A DNA stretch of 64,000 bases from positions 7,068,001-7,132,000 of the forward strand of contig CP094668.1 in the NCBI GenBank assembly GCA_022836915.1, in the 5' to 3' direction. Numbering within the stretch: position 1 is the stretch's first letter; each line of letters opens with the position of its first letter. Both the position numbers and the translations under genes were made by a program. Source of the DNA: Paenibacillus sp. OVF10 (lineage in GTDB: Bacteria > Bacillota > Bacilli > Paenibacillales > Paenibacillaceae). This document shows positions 48,135 to 58,024 of this stretch, one piece after another. A model generated the notes under the pieces. It saw only the letters and a list, made by a program, of their open reading frames with translations, was not told the DNA's origin and searched no databases.

Positions 48135-49373
48135 TTACGTGCGGTATGCGGCGTTAATTCGGACGTAGTCATACGTCAGGTCACAGCCCCAGGCTGTTGC
48201 TGTTCCTTCACCGTGATGCAGATCTACCACAATACGAACTGTATCGGTCTGCAAATAGGCCAAGGCCAATTCTTCGTCAAACACGACTGGACGGGACTGT
48301 GCAAGTACCGAGATATCTCCCAAACGGATATCTACGGTATCCGGGTTCACCGGTTGTCCTGCACGCCCTACGGCTGCAATAATCCGTCCCCAGTTAGCAT
48401 CAGCGCCAAACATGGCGGATTTCACCAGACTGGACCCGATGACGGTTTTGGCAATTGCCTGTGCGGATTCATCACTTACTGCACCTGTAACTTCTACCTC
48501 GACCAGTTTTGTTGCTCCTTCACCATCGCGAGCAATGGCTTTGGCCAACACTTGGCATACATAGGTGAAGCCGGCTGCAAAAGCGTCCCAATCCGGGTGC
48601 TCCATCGTCAGCTCTTCATTGCCTGCATACCCACTGGACATGGCTACCAGCATGTCGTTTGTACTTGTATCCCCGTCGACGGTAATCATGTTAAATGTGT
48701 GATTCGTTGCCTGGCGCAGCAGGCGCTGCAACGCTTCTGCACCAATGACCGCGTCAGAGGTCATGAAAGCGAGCATTGTCGCCATATTCGGATGAATCAT
48801 ACCCGAGCCTTTGGCGGCTCCCGCAATTGTAACCGTCTTGCCGTTAACCAGAACGGAGACGCAAGCTTCCTTTTTCACCAAATCCGTTGTCAGAATCGCT
48901 TGCGAAAATTGTTCCGCCTCATTAGACTCCTTGCCCATATGCGCTGGAAGTCCAGTGATGCCTGAATGTACTGCATCCATCTTGAGCAATTCCCCAATGA
49001 CACCTGTGGATGCCACAGCCACATCCTCTTCTGCCACACCCAGCTCCCGCGCAGCGGCCGAACGCATCGCATAAGCATCTTCTTCACCTTGTTGCCCTGT
49101 ACATGCATTGGCATTACCACTGTTAACGATAACAGCCTGAAGGCGTCCATTACTCAAGCTTTCGCGGGTTACTTTGAGTGGTGCGGCCTGAAACACATTC
49201 GTTGTGTATACAGCAGCAGCTGTAGCCGGTACATCACAGCGGATCGCTCCGATGTCATTGCGAGATGTCTTTTTCAATCCGCAGTGAAGTCCACCAGCAG
49301 TGAATCCCCCAGGGGTTACAATCGTTCCGTTCTCAACCACGGTAAAAGTCTGTTGCTCCACATTCGTTCCCAT
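48135..49373 (-). CDS. argJ: Bifunctional glutamate N-acetyltransferase / amino-acid acetyltransferase
   Basis: 412 aa, full length. The self-cleavage site is in KGSGMIHPNMATMLAF; the Thr of MAT becomes the N-terminal nucleophile of the beta chain. ASTGVIGE and DGDTSTNDM are family motifs. It moves the acetyl group from acetylornithine to glutamate and recycles it, so no separate argA or argE is needed. Confidence 0.96.
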   Translation of the reverse strand: MGTNVEQQTFTVVENGTIVTPGGFTAGGLHCGLKKTSRNDIGAIRCDVPATAAAVYTTNVFQAAPLKVTRESLSNGRLQAVIVNSGNANACTGQQGEEDAYAMRSAAARELGVAEEDVAVASTGVIGELLKMDAVHSGITGLPAHMGKESNEAEQFSQAILTTDLVKKEACVSVLVNGKTVTIAGAAKGSGMIHPNMATMLAFMTSDAVIGAEALQRLLRQATNHTFNMITVDGDTSTNDMLVAMSSGYAGNEELTMEHPDWDAFAAGFTYVCQVLAKAIARDGEGATKLVEVEVTGAVSDESAQAIAKTVIGSSLVKSAMFGADANWGRIIAAVGRAGQPVNPDTVDIRLGDISVLAQSRPVVFDEELALAYLQTDTVRIVVDLHHGEGTATAWGCDLTYDYVRINAAYRT

Positions 49374-49503
49374 ATCATATCCCCCGTATGCGTTCAGCTA
49401 TATGCTGATGATCCGCCTGCTTAACCTGATCCGTTCTCCCTAAAGACTCTGAGAGAGCACTTTTACACCGAATGTTCCAGTGCTCCTCCTGAATTCCAAT
49501 CCC

Positions 49504-50553
49504 TTATGGATATACCGGTGTCATGTTCAGCCCGAGGTTCTCCTCCCATCCCATCATCAGGTTCATATTTTGAATCGCTTGCCCGGAAGCACCCTTCACC
49601 AGGTTGTCGATGACCGAAATAATCGTCAAACGCCCTGTGCGAGGATCCACCGCAAATCCGATATCACAATAGTTGGATCCGTACACTTCTTTGGTCGAAG
49701 GCCAGATACCCGGTTCACGTACACGTACAAAAGGTCTGTTTTCATAATATTTGCGGTACAAATCTACGATCTCCCGGTCGCTGTGTTCCCCAATGAGTTT
49801 TGCATACATCGTACTCATGATTCCACGTGTCATTGGCACCAGTTGTGTTGTAAAGGTAACCGTAACAGCCGTTCCTGTTATATCACCAAGCACTTGTTCA
49901 ATCTCGGGAATATGTTGGTGTTTGTTCAGTTTATAGGCTTTGAAATTTTCATTCATCTCTGCATAATGGTTGGTCAGACTTGTTCCGCGTCCCGCTCCGG
50001 ATACGCCTGATTTGGCATCAATAATAATAGTAGAAGGATCAATCCAGCCTGCCTTTACTGCAGGGATCAGTCCAAGAAGTGTAGCCGTTGGATAACAGCC
50101 TGGGTTGGATATAAAATTCTGTCCCTTCACCTTTTCACCGTACACCTCAGCCATGCCGTAAACAGCTTGTTCCAGCAAATCAGCTGGAGGAGCCGGATGT
50201 TTGTACCACTCTTCGTACACTGTTCCATCTTTGAGTCTGAAATCGCCAGACAGGTCAATGACCTTAAGCCCTGCTGCCAGCAGGCTTGGTACGAGCTTTG
50301 CACTTACGCCGGACGGGGTCGCTGTGAATACCAGATCCGCACGACTCGCAATTTCAGCCGGATCTACACCGTCGAGTGGCCTGTGAATCACGTCCGTCAA
50401 ATGCGGAAATCCATCTGCGATGGACTCACCACTGCTCGATGATGAGATCACCGATGTGATTTCAACCTGCGGATGGTTCTGGAAAAAACGAATCAGTTCC
50501 ACCCCGCCGTAGCCGGTGGAACCGACGATTGCTACTTTTAATTTGTTATTCAC
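49504..50553 (-). CDS. argC: N-acetyl-gamma-glutamyl-phosphate reductase
   Basis: The GTG at 50553 (MNNKLKVAIVG) is preceded by GGGGGAG five bases upstream. The frame stays open to 50730, but that part overlaps the promoter. 349 aa. NADP loop GSTGYGGVEL, catalytic Cys in SNPGCYPTAT. First gene of the arginine cluster. Confidence 0.95.
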   Translation of the reverse strand: MNNKLKVAIVGSTGYGGVELIRFFQNHPQVEITSVISSSSSGESIADGFPHLTDVIHRPLDGVDPAEIASRADLVFTATPSGVSAKLVPSLLAAGLKVIDLSGDFRLKDGTVYEEWYKHPAPPADLLEQAVYGMAEVYGEKVKGQNFISNPGCYPTATLLGLIPAVKAGWIDPSTIIIDAKSGVSGAGRGTSLTNHYAEMNENFKAYKLNKHQHIPEIEQVLGDITGTAVTVTFTTQLVPMTRGIMSTMYAKLIGEHSDREIVDLYRKYYENRPFVRVREPGIWPSTKEVYGSNYCDIGFAVDPRTGRLTIISVIDNLVKGASGQAIQNMNLMMGWEENLGLNMTPVYP

Positions 50554-50634
50554 TCTCGCTCCCCCAATCTCGATGTATGCGCTACTTGTGCTATGCCCTT
50601 GCATGAATGAGGCCCGAACACAGCAATTCCGTCG

Positions 50635-50685
50635 CTTATATGCATATTTGTGTATTATTATACGACTCTGGTTATATAAATACAA
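50635..50685 (-). promoter_or_regulatory. argC promoter with possible arginine-repressor site
   Basis: TTGTAT-N17-TATAAT on the minus strand (-35 at 50680-50685, -10 at 50657-50662). The AT-rich palindrome-like CTTATATGCATATTT (50635-50649) covers the expected start point and would be a suitable ArgR site. The promoter match is good; the operator call is inference. Confidence 0.6.
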
Positions 50686-50883
50686 CACTCTATCATCAAT
50701 TTCACATGGATTTCCATCCAATCCGAACATATCTTTTTTAACATCCGGGACGAACAGGTATACTTCTGTTAAAATACGTATTAGTAGGAAACATTACAAT
50801 CAGGGTCTCATTCATAACTAACCTGCTAATCAAGGACATATGAATAGATTCATGATGGTCATTATGAGACGTGGGGGACTATA

Positions 50884-52330
50884 GTGCATATCGAATCCAT
50901 TTTACTTATTGTACTCCTGGGCCTGAATATTATTTTTGCCGCAGCAGTCGTCTTCTTCGAACGGAAGGATGCCAGCGCTTCTTGGGCTTGGCTGCTTGTC
51001 TTGAACTTTATTCCGGTGTTTGGGTTTGTACTTTATCTTTTAACCGGTCAGAATCTGACCCGATACCGGCTTTTCCAGTGGAAGGAACGTAAGAAGCTCG
51101 GGCTAGAGGAACGTATTGAAGCCCAGCTCACGCAGTTGCACGATAACCGCCCCTTTCCGCAACCAAGCAACCGAGAGTAGCCAGGACATGATCTATATGA
51201 ACCTGAAGCAGAACGGTGCTCTGTTAACGGAGGATAATGCGGTTGAGATCATTACGGACGGAACAGACAAGTTCCAACGGCTCTTGGACGACATCGAAGC
51301 GGCTCAGGATCACGTGCACGTACAATACTACATTTATAGAGGCGACCGTCTGGGCAAAAGAATTCGGGATGCACTTATCCGCAAAGCGCGGGAAGGCATC
51401 AAAGTTCGTTTGCTGTATGACGCGCTCGGATCACGGCGGGTTTCGAAACGCTTTTTCAAAGAATTGCGCGAAGCAGGCGGTTTGGTTGAAGTCTTTTTCC
51501 CCTCCAAATTCAGTCTGATCAACTTGCGTATGAACTACCGGAACCACCGGAAGATTGTCATCATCGATGGTAACCTGGGATACACGGGCGGGTTTAATGT
51601 GGGAGATGAGTATCTCGGCTTGAACTCGAAATTCGGTTACTGGCGTGACACACATCTGCGTATTCAGGGGAATGCCGTTCATGCGCTGCAGACCCGTTTC
51701 CTCCTGGATTGGAACGAAGCGTCCAAGCAACACGACACACCTTACGTTCCGGCGCATTTCCCACATATCGAGGGTACAGGAAAGATTGCCATGCAGATTG
51801 TCTCTAGTGGACCGGATGCAGAGACCGAGCATATCAAGAACAGTTATCTCAAGATGATTAATGGGGCCAAACATTCGATTCTGATTCAAACACCTTATTT
51901 TATCCCGGATGCCAGTGTATTCGAAGCTATTCGTCTCGCGTGTCTGTCCGGCATAGATGTTCGCATCATGATTCCAAATAAGCCCGACCATGCCTTTGTA
52001 TATTGGGCTACGTTATCTTATATTGGTGAGTTGTTAAAAGTTGGCGCCAAAGTATTTATATATGATAATGGCTTCATTCATGCCAAAACACTTATCATTG
52101 ACAGTTTGGTTGCATCCGTGGGAACCGCCAATATTGACTACCGCAGTTTCCGGTTAAACTTTGAGGTTAATGCCTTTATGTATGATGAAACGATTGCGAC
52201 AGCACTTGTACAAACCTTTGAGCACGACCTGCATGTATCGCGTGAGATGACGCTCGATGAATACCAGAAACGCAGTCTGATTATCCGCTTCAAAGAAGCA
52301 ATTTCCCGTCTGTTGTCTCCGATTCTGTAG
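50884..52330 (+). CDS. cls: Cardiolipin synthase (frame broken once)
   Basis: Restored 482 aa, typical Cls length, starting at a GTG with GGGGGA upstream. Two N-terminal helices (residues about 5-25 and 33-55), then two phospholipase-D motifs: NYRNHRKIVIIDGN and FIHAKTLIIDS. Two bases are missing from the C run 51150-51153; adding them joins LHDNRPP to FRNQATESSQD. It transfers phosphatidyl groups between two phosphatidylglycerols at the membrane. Confidence 0.93.
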
Positions 52331-52336
52331 TGGTGG

Positions 52337-52505
52337 CACTCCGATGACAGAACATCCTTCCGATCGCTGTTATCCCCAGATTTTTTGATTCCCTATTCTA
52401 AAGGGGAAAATCCGGGGATAGCATATGCTTCGAAGTAGCTTTCTTTCAGAAAGCTTTTAGGCGAACGTTCCACTTCTTCAGGATATTTCTGTCCTCTCCG
52501 TTATG
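52337..52505 (+). repeat. Dispersed palindromic intergenic repeat, copy 5 (long form)
   Basis: Same extra hairpin segment as copy 1 (CTTTCTTTCAGAAAGC, 52439-52454). It starts seven bases after the cls stop codon and is followed by the cls/yitT terminator. Confidence 0.87.
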
Positions 52506-52535
52506 TGAAATGTTAAGTTGAACTTTTTATAATAG

Positions 52536-52588
52536 AAAAGCAGGTACTCCCTCTCCGTTATCTCAGAGGAGGGCGTACCTGCTTTTTT
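52536..52588. terminator. Bidirectional terminator between cls and the YitT-family gene
   Basis: AAAAGCAGGTAC with CCCTC inside, pairing to GAGGAGGGCGTACCTGCTTTT. T runs on both strands. Confidence 0.88.
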
Positions 52589-52644
52589 CTTAAATTTTCA
52601 AACTTATGAGCCTACACGGCTCACTCGCTGTATTTTAAACTCGT

Positions 52645-53553
52645 TCACACATGTTCTCCCCGCTTAAAACCTTCGCCGAGCACTTCGTGCGCGTTACTGA
52701 TAATGACAAAAGCTCCCGGGTCCACAGACCGGATCAACGCTTTGAGTCTTGGCACCTCATTTTGCCCAACGACTACCATCAGTACTGTTCGCTGATCGTC
52801 GGTGTAACCGCCTTTGGCCTCCAGCTTTGTTAATCCGCGATCCAGGTCATCCAGAATCACTTTGCTAATCGCTTCTGTCTGGTTGGAGATAATATAAGCC
52901 ACCTTGGAGAAGCCGAGCCCCATCTCTACAGCATCGATCACTTTACCGGTAACATACAACCCAATTAGTGCATAGAGAGACTGTTCCAATGACAATACAA
53001 AAGCAGCCATAATAATAACCGTAGCATCCATGATGACTACACACAATGAGTAACTCAGTCCACTGTATTTCTGTACGATTCTGGCAAGAATGCTCATGCC
53101 ACCTGTCGATCCTCTACCGCGGTATACAATTCCAATCCCTAAACCAACGCCAATTCCACCGTACAGTGAACCCAGAAGCGGATTCGTTGTTGGAATGGCC
53201 CAATCCTTCGTCAGATAGACTAACAATGGCAGGACAATACTGCCGAGAACTGAACGGATACCATACTGTTTGCCAATGAGCAGAAACCCTGCAATCAGGA
53301 GTGGGATATTAATTGCCCATTGGGTATATGCCGGCTCCCAATTAAGCCATTCCTTGCCCAGAATTGATAACCCGGACACCCCACCCGATGCGATCTGATT
53401 CGGTAATAAAAATAAATTAAAGGCCACTGCAATTAAAAACGAACCTAAAATGATAGATACCGTGTCCACGACGTTTCTCCATGGACCATTGAGTGGAATG
53501 AGGCTAGTTATCCTCTTTTTGCGGCTGTTGTGAAGTTGTGATCGTTGTTGCAT
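52645..53553 (-). CDS. YitT-family membrane protein (DUF161 + DUF2179)
   Basis: The start MQQRSQ at 53553 is supported by AAAAGGAG; the open frame reaches 53598. 302 aa. Five or six helices (for example SIILGSFLIAVAFNLFLLP, ASGGVSGLSILG) form the YitT fold. The last 85 residues are the cytoplasmic DUF2179 domain (RGLTKLEAKGGYTDDQRTVL). Several paralogues are usual per Bacillales genome; the transported substance is unknown. Confidence 0.85.
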   Translation of the reverse strand: MQQRSQLHNSRKKRITSLIPLNGPWRNVVDTVSIILGSFLIAVAFNLFLLPNQIASGGVSGLSILGKEWLNWEPAYTQWAINIPLLIAGFLLIGKQYGIRSVLGSIVLPLLVYLTKDWAIPTTNPLLGSLYGGIGVGLGIGIVYRGRGSTGGMSILARIVQKYSGLSYSLCVVIMDATVIIMAAFVLSLEQSLYALIGLYVTGKVIDAVEMGLGFSKVAYIISNQTEAISKVILDDLDRGLTKLEAKGGYTDDQRTVLMVVVGQNEVPRLKALIRSVDPGAFVIISNAHEVLGEGFKRGEHV

Positions 53554-53686
53554 GTTCTCGTGCTCTCCTTTTATGTGACTGATCAATTGTTCGCTCATTT
53601 TTTCTATATCCTATAAAATTATTCAAAAAAAGCTCCCATATACACCAGCATACGCCTACACGTATGGGTCCATACAGGAACTTATA

Positions 53687-54799
53687 TTAATCGGTTTCTA
53701 CTTTAATCTGGCTACGCAAATAACCATCGATGAATGCATCGAGGTCGCCGTCCATTACTGCACCTGTATTCCCAGTCTCTACGCTTGTACGGTGATCCTT
53801 TACCATACTATAGGGATGGAACACATAGGAGCGAATCTGGCTCCCCCATGAAATATCCGACTGATCTCCTCGGATTTCATCCAGCTGTTGTTTTTGCTCT
53901 TCAATTTTACGCTCATACAATTTCGAACGGAGCATCGTCATCGCTCGCTCACGGTTCTTGATCTGTGAACGTTCATTCTGACACGTTACAACTACACCTG
54001 TTGGAAGGTGAGTAATCCGTACGGCCGAGTCGGTGGTATTGATATGTTGTCCACCCGCGCCACTCGCCCGGTACGTATCGATCTTGAGGTCCTCTGTGCG
54101 GATGTCCAATTCAATCGTGTCATCAATCTCCGGTACCACATCACAGGATACGAAGGACGTATGTCTACGGCCCGATGAGTCAAAAGGAGAGATCCGCACC
54201 AGTCGGTGTACACCCTTCTCGGCTTTCAGATAACCATAAGCGTTATGTCCCTTAATCGACAACGTAACACTTTTGATCCCAGCCTCATCACCTGGCAGAT
54301 AATCCAGTACCTCAACCTTGAAGCCACGCTTCTCGGACCAACGAGTGTACATCCGGAGCAGCATCTGTCCCCAATCCTGGGACTCGGTACCACCCGCACC
54401 CGGGTGAAGCTCCAGAATCGCATTCATCTTGTCGTATGGTTGATTCAGGAGAAGTTGAAGTTCGAACTCTGCGACCTTATTCACGATCGCGGTAATACTG
54501 TTACCAATCTCGGTAGCGAGGTCTTCGTCGCCTTCTTCGTCCGCCAGCTCGATCATCATCACCGCATCATCATAGTCCTGTTGAAGTTTGGTGTATTGAT
54601 CCACAGATCCCTTCACCGCATTTAGCTCAGCGATTACGGATTGCGCCTTGTCACTATCATCCCAGAAATCCGGGGCAGACATCTTCACTTCGAAGTTGCC
54701 GATCATCTCTTGCTTCAGATCTAAGTCAAAGAGACCCCTAAGGTTTGTTAGTTTCTTGCCTATTTCACGCAGGTCATGCTTCACGTTTGGATCGATCAT
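53687..54799 (-). CDS. prfB: Peptide chain release factor 2
   Basis: 370 aa as read, starting at MIDPNVKHDL (54799, GAGG upstream). The GGQ motif in SGAGGQHINTTDS triggers peptidyl-tRNA hydrolysis, and SPFDSSGRRHTSF contains the SPF stop-codon reading tripeptide (UGA/UAA). The frame is continuous, but codons 20-26 read AGG GGT CTC TTT GAC. With one more G this becomes the classical AGG GGG TCT CTT TGA C site of programmed +1 frameshifting (TGA at 54726-54728). Given the many short homopolymers in this sequence, the site may have been lost in assembly. Confidence 0.96.
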   Translation of the reverse strand: MIDPNVKHDLREIGKKLTNLRGLFDLDLKQEMIGNFEVKMSAPDFWDDSDKAQSVIAELNAVKGSVDQYTKLQQDYDDAVMMIELADEEGDEDLATEIGNSITAIVNKVAEFELQLLLNQPYDKMNAILELHPGAGGTESQDWGQMLLRMYTRWSEKRGFKVEVLDYLPGDEAGIKSVTLSIKGHNAYGYLKAEKGVHRLVRISPFDSSGRRHTSFVSCDVVPEIDDTIELDIRTEDLKIDTYRASGAGGQHINTTDSAVRITHLPTGVVVTCQNERSQIKNRERAMTMLRSKLYERKIEEQKQQLDEIRGDQSDISWGSQIRSYVFHPYSMVKDHRTSVETGNTGAVMDGDLDAFIDGYLRSQIKVETD

Positions 54800-55051
54800 G
54801 TGCAATTCCTCTTTTCATTAAGATAAGCTCCCCGCATCCAGGGTATTCCTCCAGATCAAGTATGCGAAGCGTCACCCTGGTGTTGAGACAACTGTTGTAT
54901 CAGTATATCTCTTCTCCATGATCATGGTCATATTATTATAACTATGCACCATTAACCGGTTTTGCATCCTTCACTTCATCTTATGGAATACCCGGCTGCA
55001 AGGAGCCGTTCATGTCATGCTATATAAGTTGACCTAGTTAATGTTACACCT

Positions 55052-55184
55052 GTCACTCCGATTACAGTAGCATCTTCCGATCGCTCTTATCCCCAGATTT
55101 TTTGGTTCCCTCTTTCAAGGGAAAAATCCGGGGATAAAGGCGAACGCTCCGCTTCTTCAGATTGCTTCTGCACTCTCCGTTATG
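55052..55184 (+). repeat. Dispersed palindromic intergenic repeat, copy 6 with terminal inverted repeats
   Basis: Short form between secA and prfB. The outermost parts are well kept: TATAAGTTGACC..TTACACC on the left (from 55023) and GGTGTAAAATC..GGTTCAACTTATTA on the right (to 55210). The whole unit is about 190 bases and looks like a small palindromic mobile element. Confidence 0.87.
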
Positions 55185-55238
55185 GTGTAAAATCAAGGTT
55201 CAACTTATTACACTATAGTGTATATAAAAACCATCGCT

Positions 55239-57743
55239 CTACTCTTGACCGTGGCAGTGTTTGAACTTCTTGCCACTACCGCATGGGCATGGATCGTTAC
55301 GTCCGATTTGGTCGGAAACCTTCACTGGACGTTTCTCAGCAGGTTCACCGCTTGTCGAGATCTGACTTTCCTCAACAACCGCTTGACGCTCCTGATTGCT
55401 CTCGATCTGTGCTCTCATCACATAAGTCGCTACTTCTTCCTGAATCGAAGCGATCATCTGATGGAACATCTCAAAGCCTTCGAACTGGTACTCACGCAGT
55501 GGATCTGTACCACCGTAGGCGCGAAGGTGGATACCTTGACGCAATTGATCCATAGCATCAATATGATCCATCCACTTGCTGTCTACTGCACGAAGCACAA
55601 CCACTTTCTCGAACTCACGAACCATATCTTCGCCAATTCGCTCTTCACGTGCATTGTACTTGTTCTGAACTTTCGTAAACAGGTACTCGATAATCTCTTC
55701 TGCTTCCTTGCCCCACAGATCATCTTTTGTTACCGAACCATCATCCAGCAATTTGCTGTTCATGTAATCGGCAACTTCCTGCAGCTCCCAGTTTTCTGGA
55801 ATATCGTCACCACAATGTGCTTCAACGATACGTTCAATGGAAGGTTTGATCATATCCATAACGATTTGTTTGATATTCTCGGACTCTAGTACCTCGCGGC
55901 GCTGTTTATAGATAATTTCACGTTGTTGGTTCATAACATCATCATATTGGAGAACGACTTTACGCACGTCAAAGTTGTTACCTTCAACACGCTTCTGCGC
56001 CGACTCTACTGCACGGGTAATCATCCGGCTCTCGATCGGTTGGTCTTCTTCAAAACCAAGGCGCTCCATCATGTTCAGTACATTGTCTGCACCGAAACGT
56101 CTCATCAATTCATCACCCAGTGACAGGTAGAATTGTGTTGAACCCGGGTCACCTTGACGTCCTGCACGACCACGCAGCTGATTATCAATCCGGCGTGATT
56201 CGTGACGCTCTGTACCGATGATATGAAGGCCGCCTACTTCAGCTACACCCTCACCCAAGATAATATCTGTACCCCGTCCAGCCATGTTGGTTGCAATCGT
56301 TACTGCACCCGCTTGGCCAGCTCCTGAGATGATCTCTGCTTCTTCCGCGTGGTACTTGGCGTTCAGTACCTGGTGTTTTACACCACGGCGCTTAAGCATG
56401 TCAGACAGGCGTTCAGAGTTCTCGATGGACACTGTACCTACCAGAACCGGCTGGTTCTTACTGTGGCGTTCCACGATCTCTTCCACAACCGCTTTGAACT
56501 TGCCATCGATGCTCTTGTACACGACATCTGCCATGTCATCCCGTTTGTTCGGACGGTTCGTTGGAATCTGCAGTACTTCGAGACCGTAGATTTTTTTGAA
56601 CTCTTCTTCCTCGGTTTTCGCTGTACCCGTCATACCCGCAAGTTTACGGTACATCCGGAAATAGTTCTGGAAGGTAATCGTAGCAAGCGTCATGCTCTCG
56701 TTTTGTACTTCAATGCCTTCTTTGGCTTCAATCGCCTGGTGCAATCCATCACTATAACGACGTCCAGACATCAGACGACCTGTGAATTCATCAACGATCA
56801 TAACCTCTTCATCACTGACCACATAATCCACGTCACGACGCATGATTACGTTGGCTTTCAAGCCCTGTACGATGTGATGGTTAAGAGTAACGTTGGCATG
56901 ATCATACAAGTTCTCGATACCAAATGCTTTCTCCGCTTTTGCCACGCCGGCCTCAGTCAACGCTACGGATTTCACCTTAATGTCTACCGTAAAGTCTTCT
57001 TCCGGCACCAAACGCTTCACAAAACGATCTGCTGCATAGTACATATCCGTCGACTTCTGAGCTTGTCCAGAGATAATGAGTGGCGTACGCGCTTCATCGA
57101 CCAGGATGGAGTCTACTTCATCAATAATACAGAAGAACAATGGACGCTGTACCATTTGCTCTTTATAAAGCACCATGTTGTCACGCAGATAGTCAAAACC
57201 AAACTCGTTGTTCGTTCCGTACGTAATATCACATGCATACGCATGTTGTTTCAAAGCATGGTCCATACCGCTCAGGTTAACCCCTACCGTCATGCCCATG
57301 AATTCATAGATTTGTCCCATTTCCTGGCTATCCCGCTGTGCCAAATAGTCATTGACCGTGACCACGTGAACACCTTTGGACATCAATGCGTTCAGATATA
57401 CCGGGAGTGTTCCTACCAGCGTTTTACCTTCACCCGTTTTCATCTCGGAAATACGGCCTTCATGCAGAGCGATACCGCCCAGCATCTGTACATCGTAGTG
57501 ACGTTTGCCCAGTACACGGCGTGATGCCTCACGTACGGTTGCAAATGCCTCTGGAAGAAGCTCATCTGTTGTTTCTCCCTTTTCAATACGAGCACGGTAT
57601 TCGTCCGTTTTACCTTTCAGTTGTTCATCAGACAACGCCTGAAATTGTGGTTCCAGTTTATTGATCACATCGACCGTCTTCATCAGACGTTTAACATCAC
57701 GTTCATTCATGTCGCCGAAGATCTTTTTGACAAGTCCTAGCAT
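55239..57743 (-). CDS. secA: Preprotein translocase ATPase SecA
   Basis: 834 aa from MLGLVKKIFGD (57743; AAAGGGG upstream). The frame is open to 57842 without need. Walker A MKTGEGKTLV, DEVDSILVDEAR, and the helicase end VATNMAGRGTDI-like region (ATNMAGRGTDIILGEG, RRIDNQLRGRAGRQGD). It ends with the zinc motif CPCGSGKKFKHCH that binds SecB or phospholipid. It drives Sec-dependent export. Confidence 0.97.
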   Translation of the reverse strand: MLGLVKKIFGDMNERDVKRLMKTVDVINKLEPQFQALSDEQLKGKTDEYRARIEKGETTDELLPEAFATVREASRRVLGKRHYDVQMLGGIALHEGRISEMKTGEGKTLVGTLPVYLNALMSKGVHVVTVNDYLAQRDSQEMGQIYEFMGMTVGVNLSGMDHALKQHAYACDITYGTNNEFGFDYLRDNMVLYKEQMVQRPLFFCIIDEVDSILVDEARTPLIISGQAQKSTDMYYAADRFVKRLVPEEDFTVDIKVKSVALTEAGVAKAEKAFGIENLYDHANVTLNHHIVQGLKANVIMRRDVDYVVSDEEVMIVDEFTGRLMSGRRYSDGLHQAIEAKEGIEVQNESMTLATITFQNYFRMYRKLAGMTGTAKTEEEEFKKIYGLEVLQIPTNRPNKRDDMADVVYKSIDGKFKAVVEEIVERHSKNQPVLVGTVSIENSERLSDMLKRRGVKHQVLNAKYHAEEAEIISGAGQAGAVTIATNMAGRGTDIILGEGVAEVGGLHIIGTERHESRRIDNQLRGRAGRQGDPGSTQFYLSLGDELMRRFGADNVLNMMERLGFEEDQPIESRMITRAVESAQKRVEGNNFDVRKVVLQYDDVMNQQREIIYKQRREVLESENIKQIVMDMIKPSIERIVEAHCGDDIPENWELQEVADYMNSKLLDDGSVTKDDLWGKEAEEIIEYLFTKVQNKYNAREERIGEDMVREFEKVVVLRAVDSKWMDHIDAMDQLRQGIHLRAYGGTDPLREYQFEGFEMFHQMIASIQEEVATYVMRAQIESNQERQAVVEESQISTSGEPAEKRPVKVSDQIGRNDPCPCGSGKKFKHCHGQE

Positions 57744-57878
57744 GGTATACCCCTTTCGTGCAAAACAGAATAGACCCCCTGTTGCCGCCACGCGACACCA
57801 TCGGATGGATATTGCATCCACTTGCCCGGGGGTGACAAACAATATAATTTGAGCTTAATGAAGGTTACACTTCATCAA

Positions 57879-58006
57879 CTCAGTTGCCAGAATGTCCTTT
57901 CGATCGCTGTTATCCCCTGATTCTTTTAAACTCTCTTCTCAGAGGAGGAAATCCGGGGATAAAGGCGAACGCCTCGCTTCTACAGGTCATTTCTGCCCTC
58001 TTCGTC
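57879..58006 (+). repeat. Dispersed palindromic intergenic repeat, copy 7
   Basis: Short form just upstream of secA. The core CGATCGCTGTTATCCCC pairs with GGGGATAAAGGCGAACG. Outer ends GGTTACAC (57864) and GTGTAAAAATC (58011) are inverted. Confidence 0.85.
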
Positions 58007-58024
58007 ATCCGTGTAAAAATCAAA

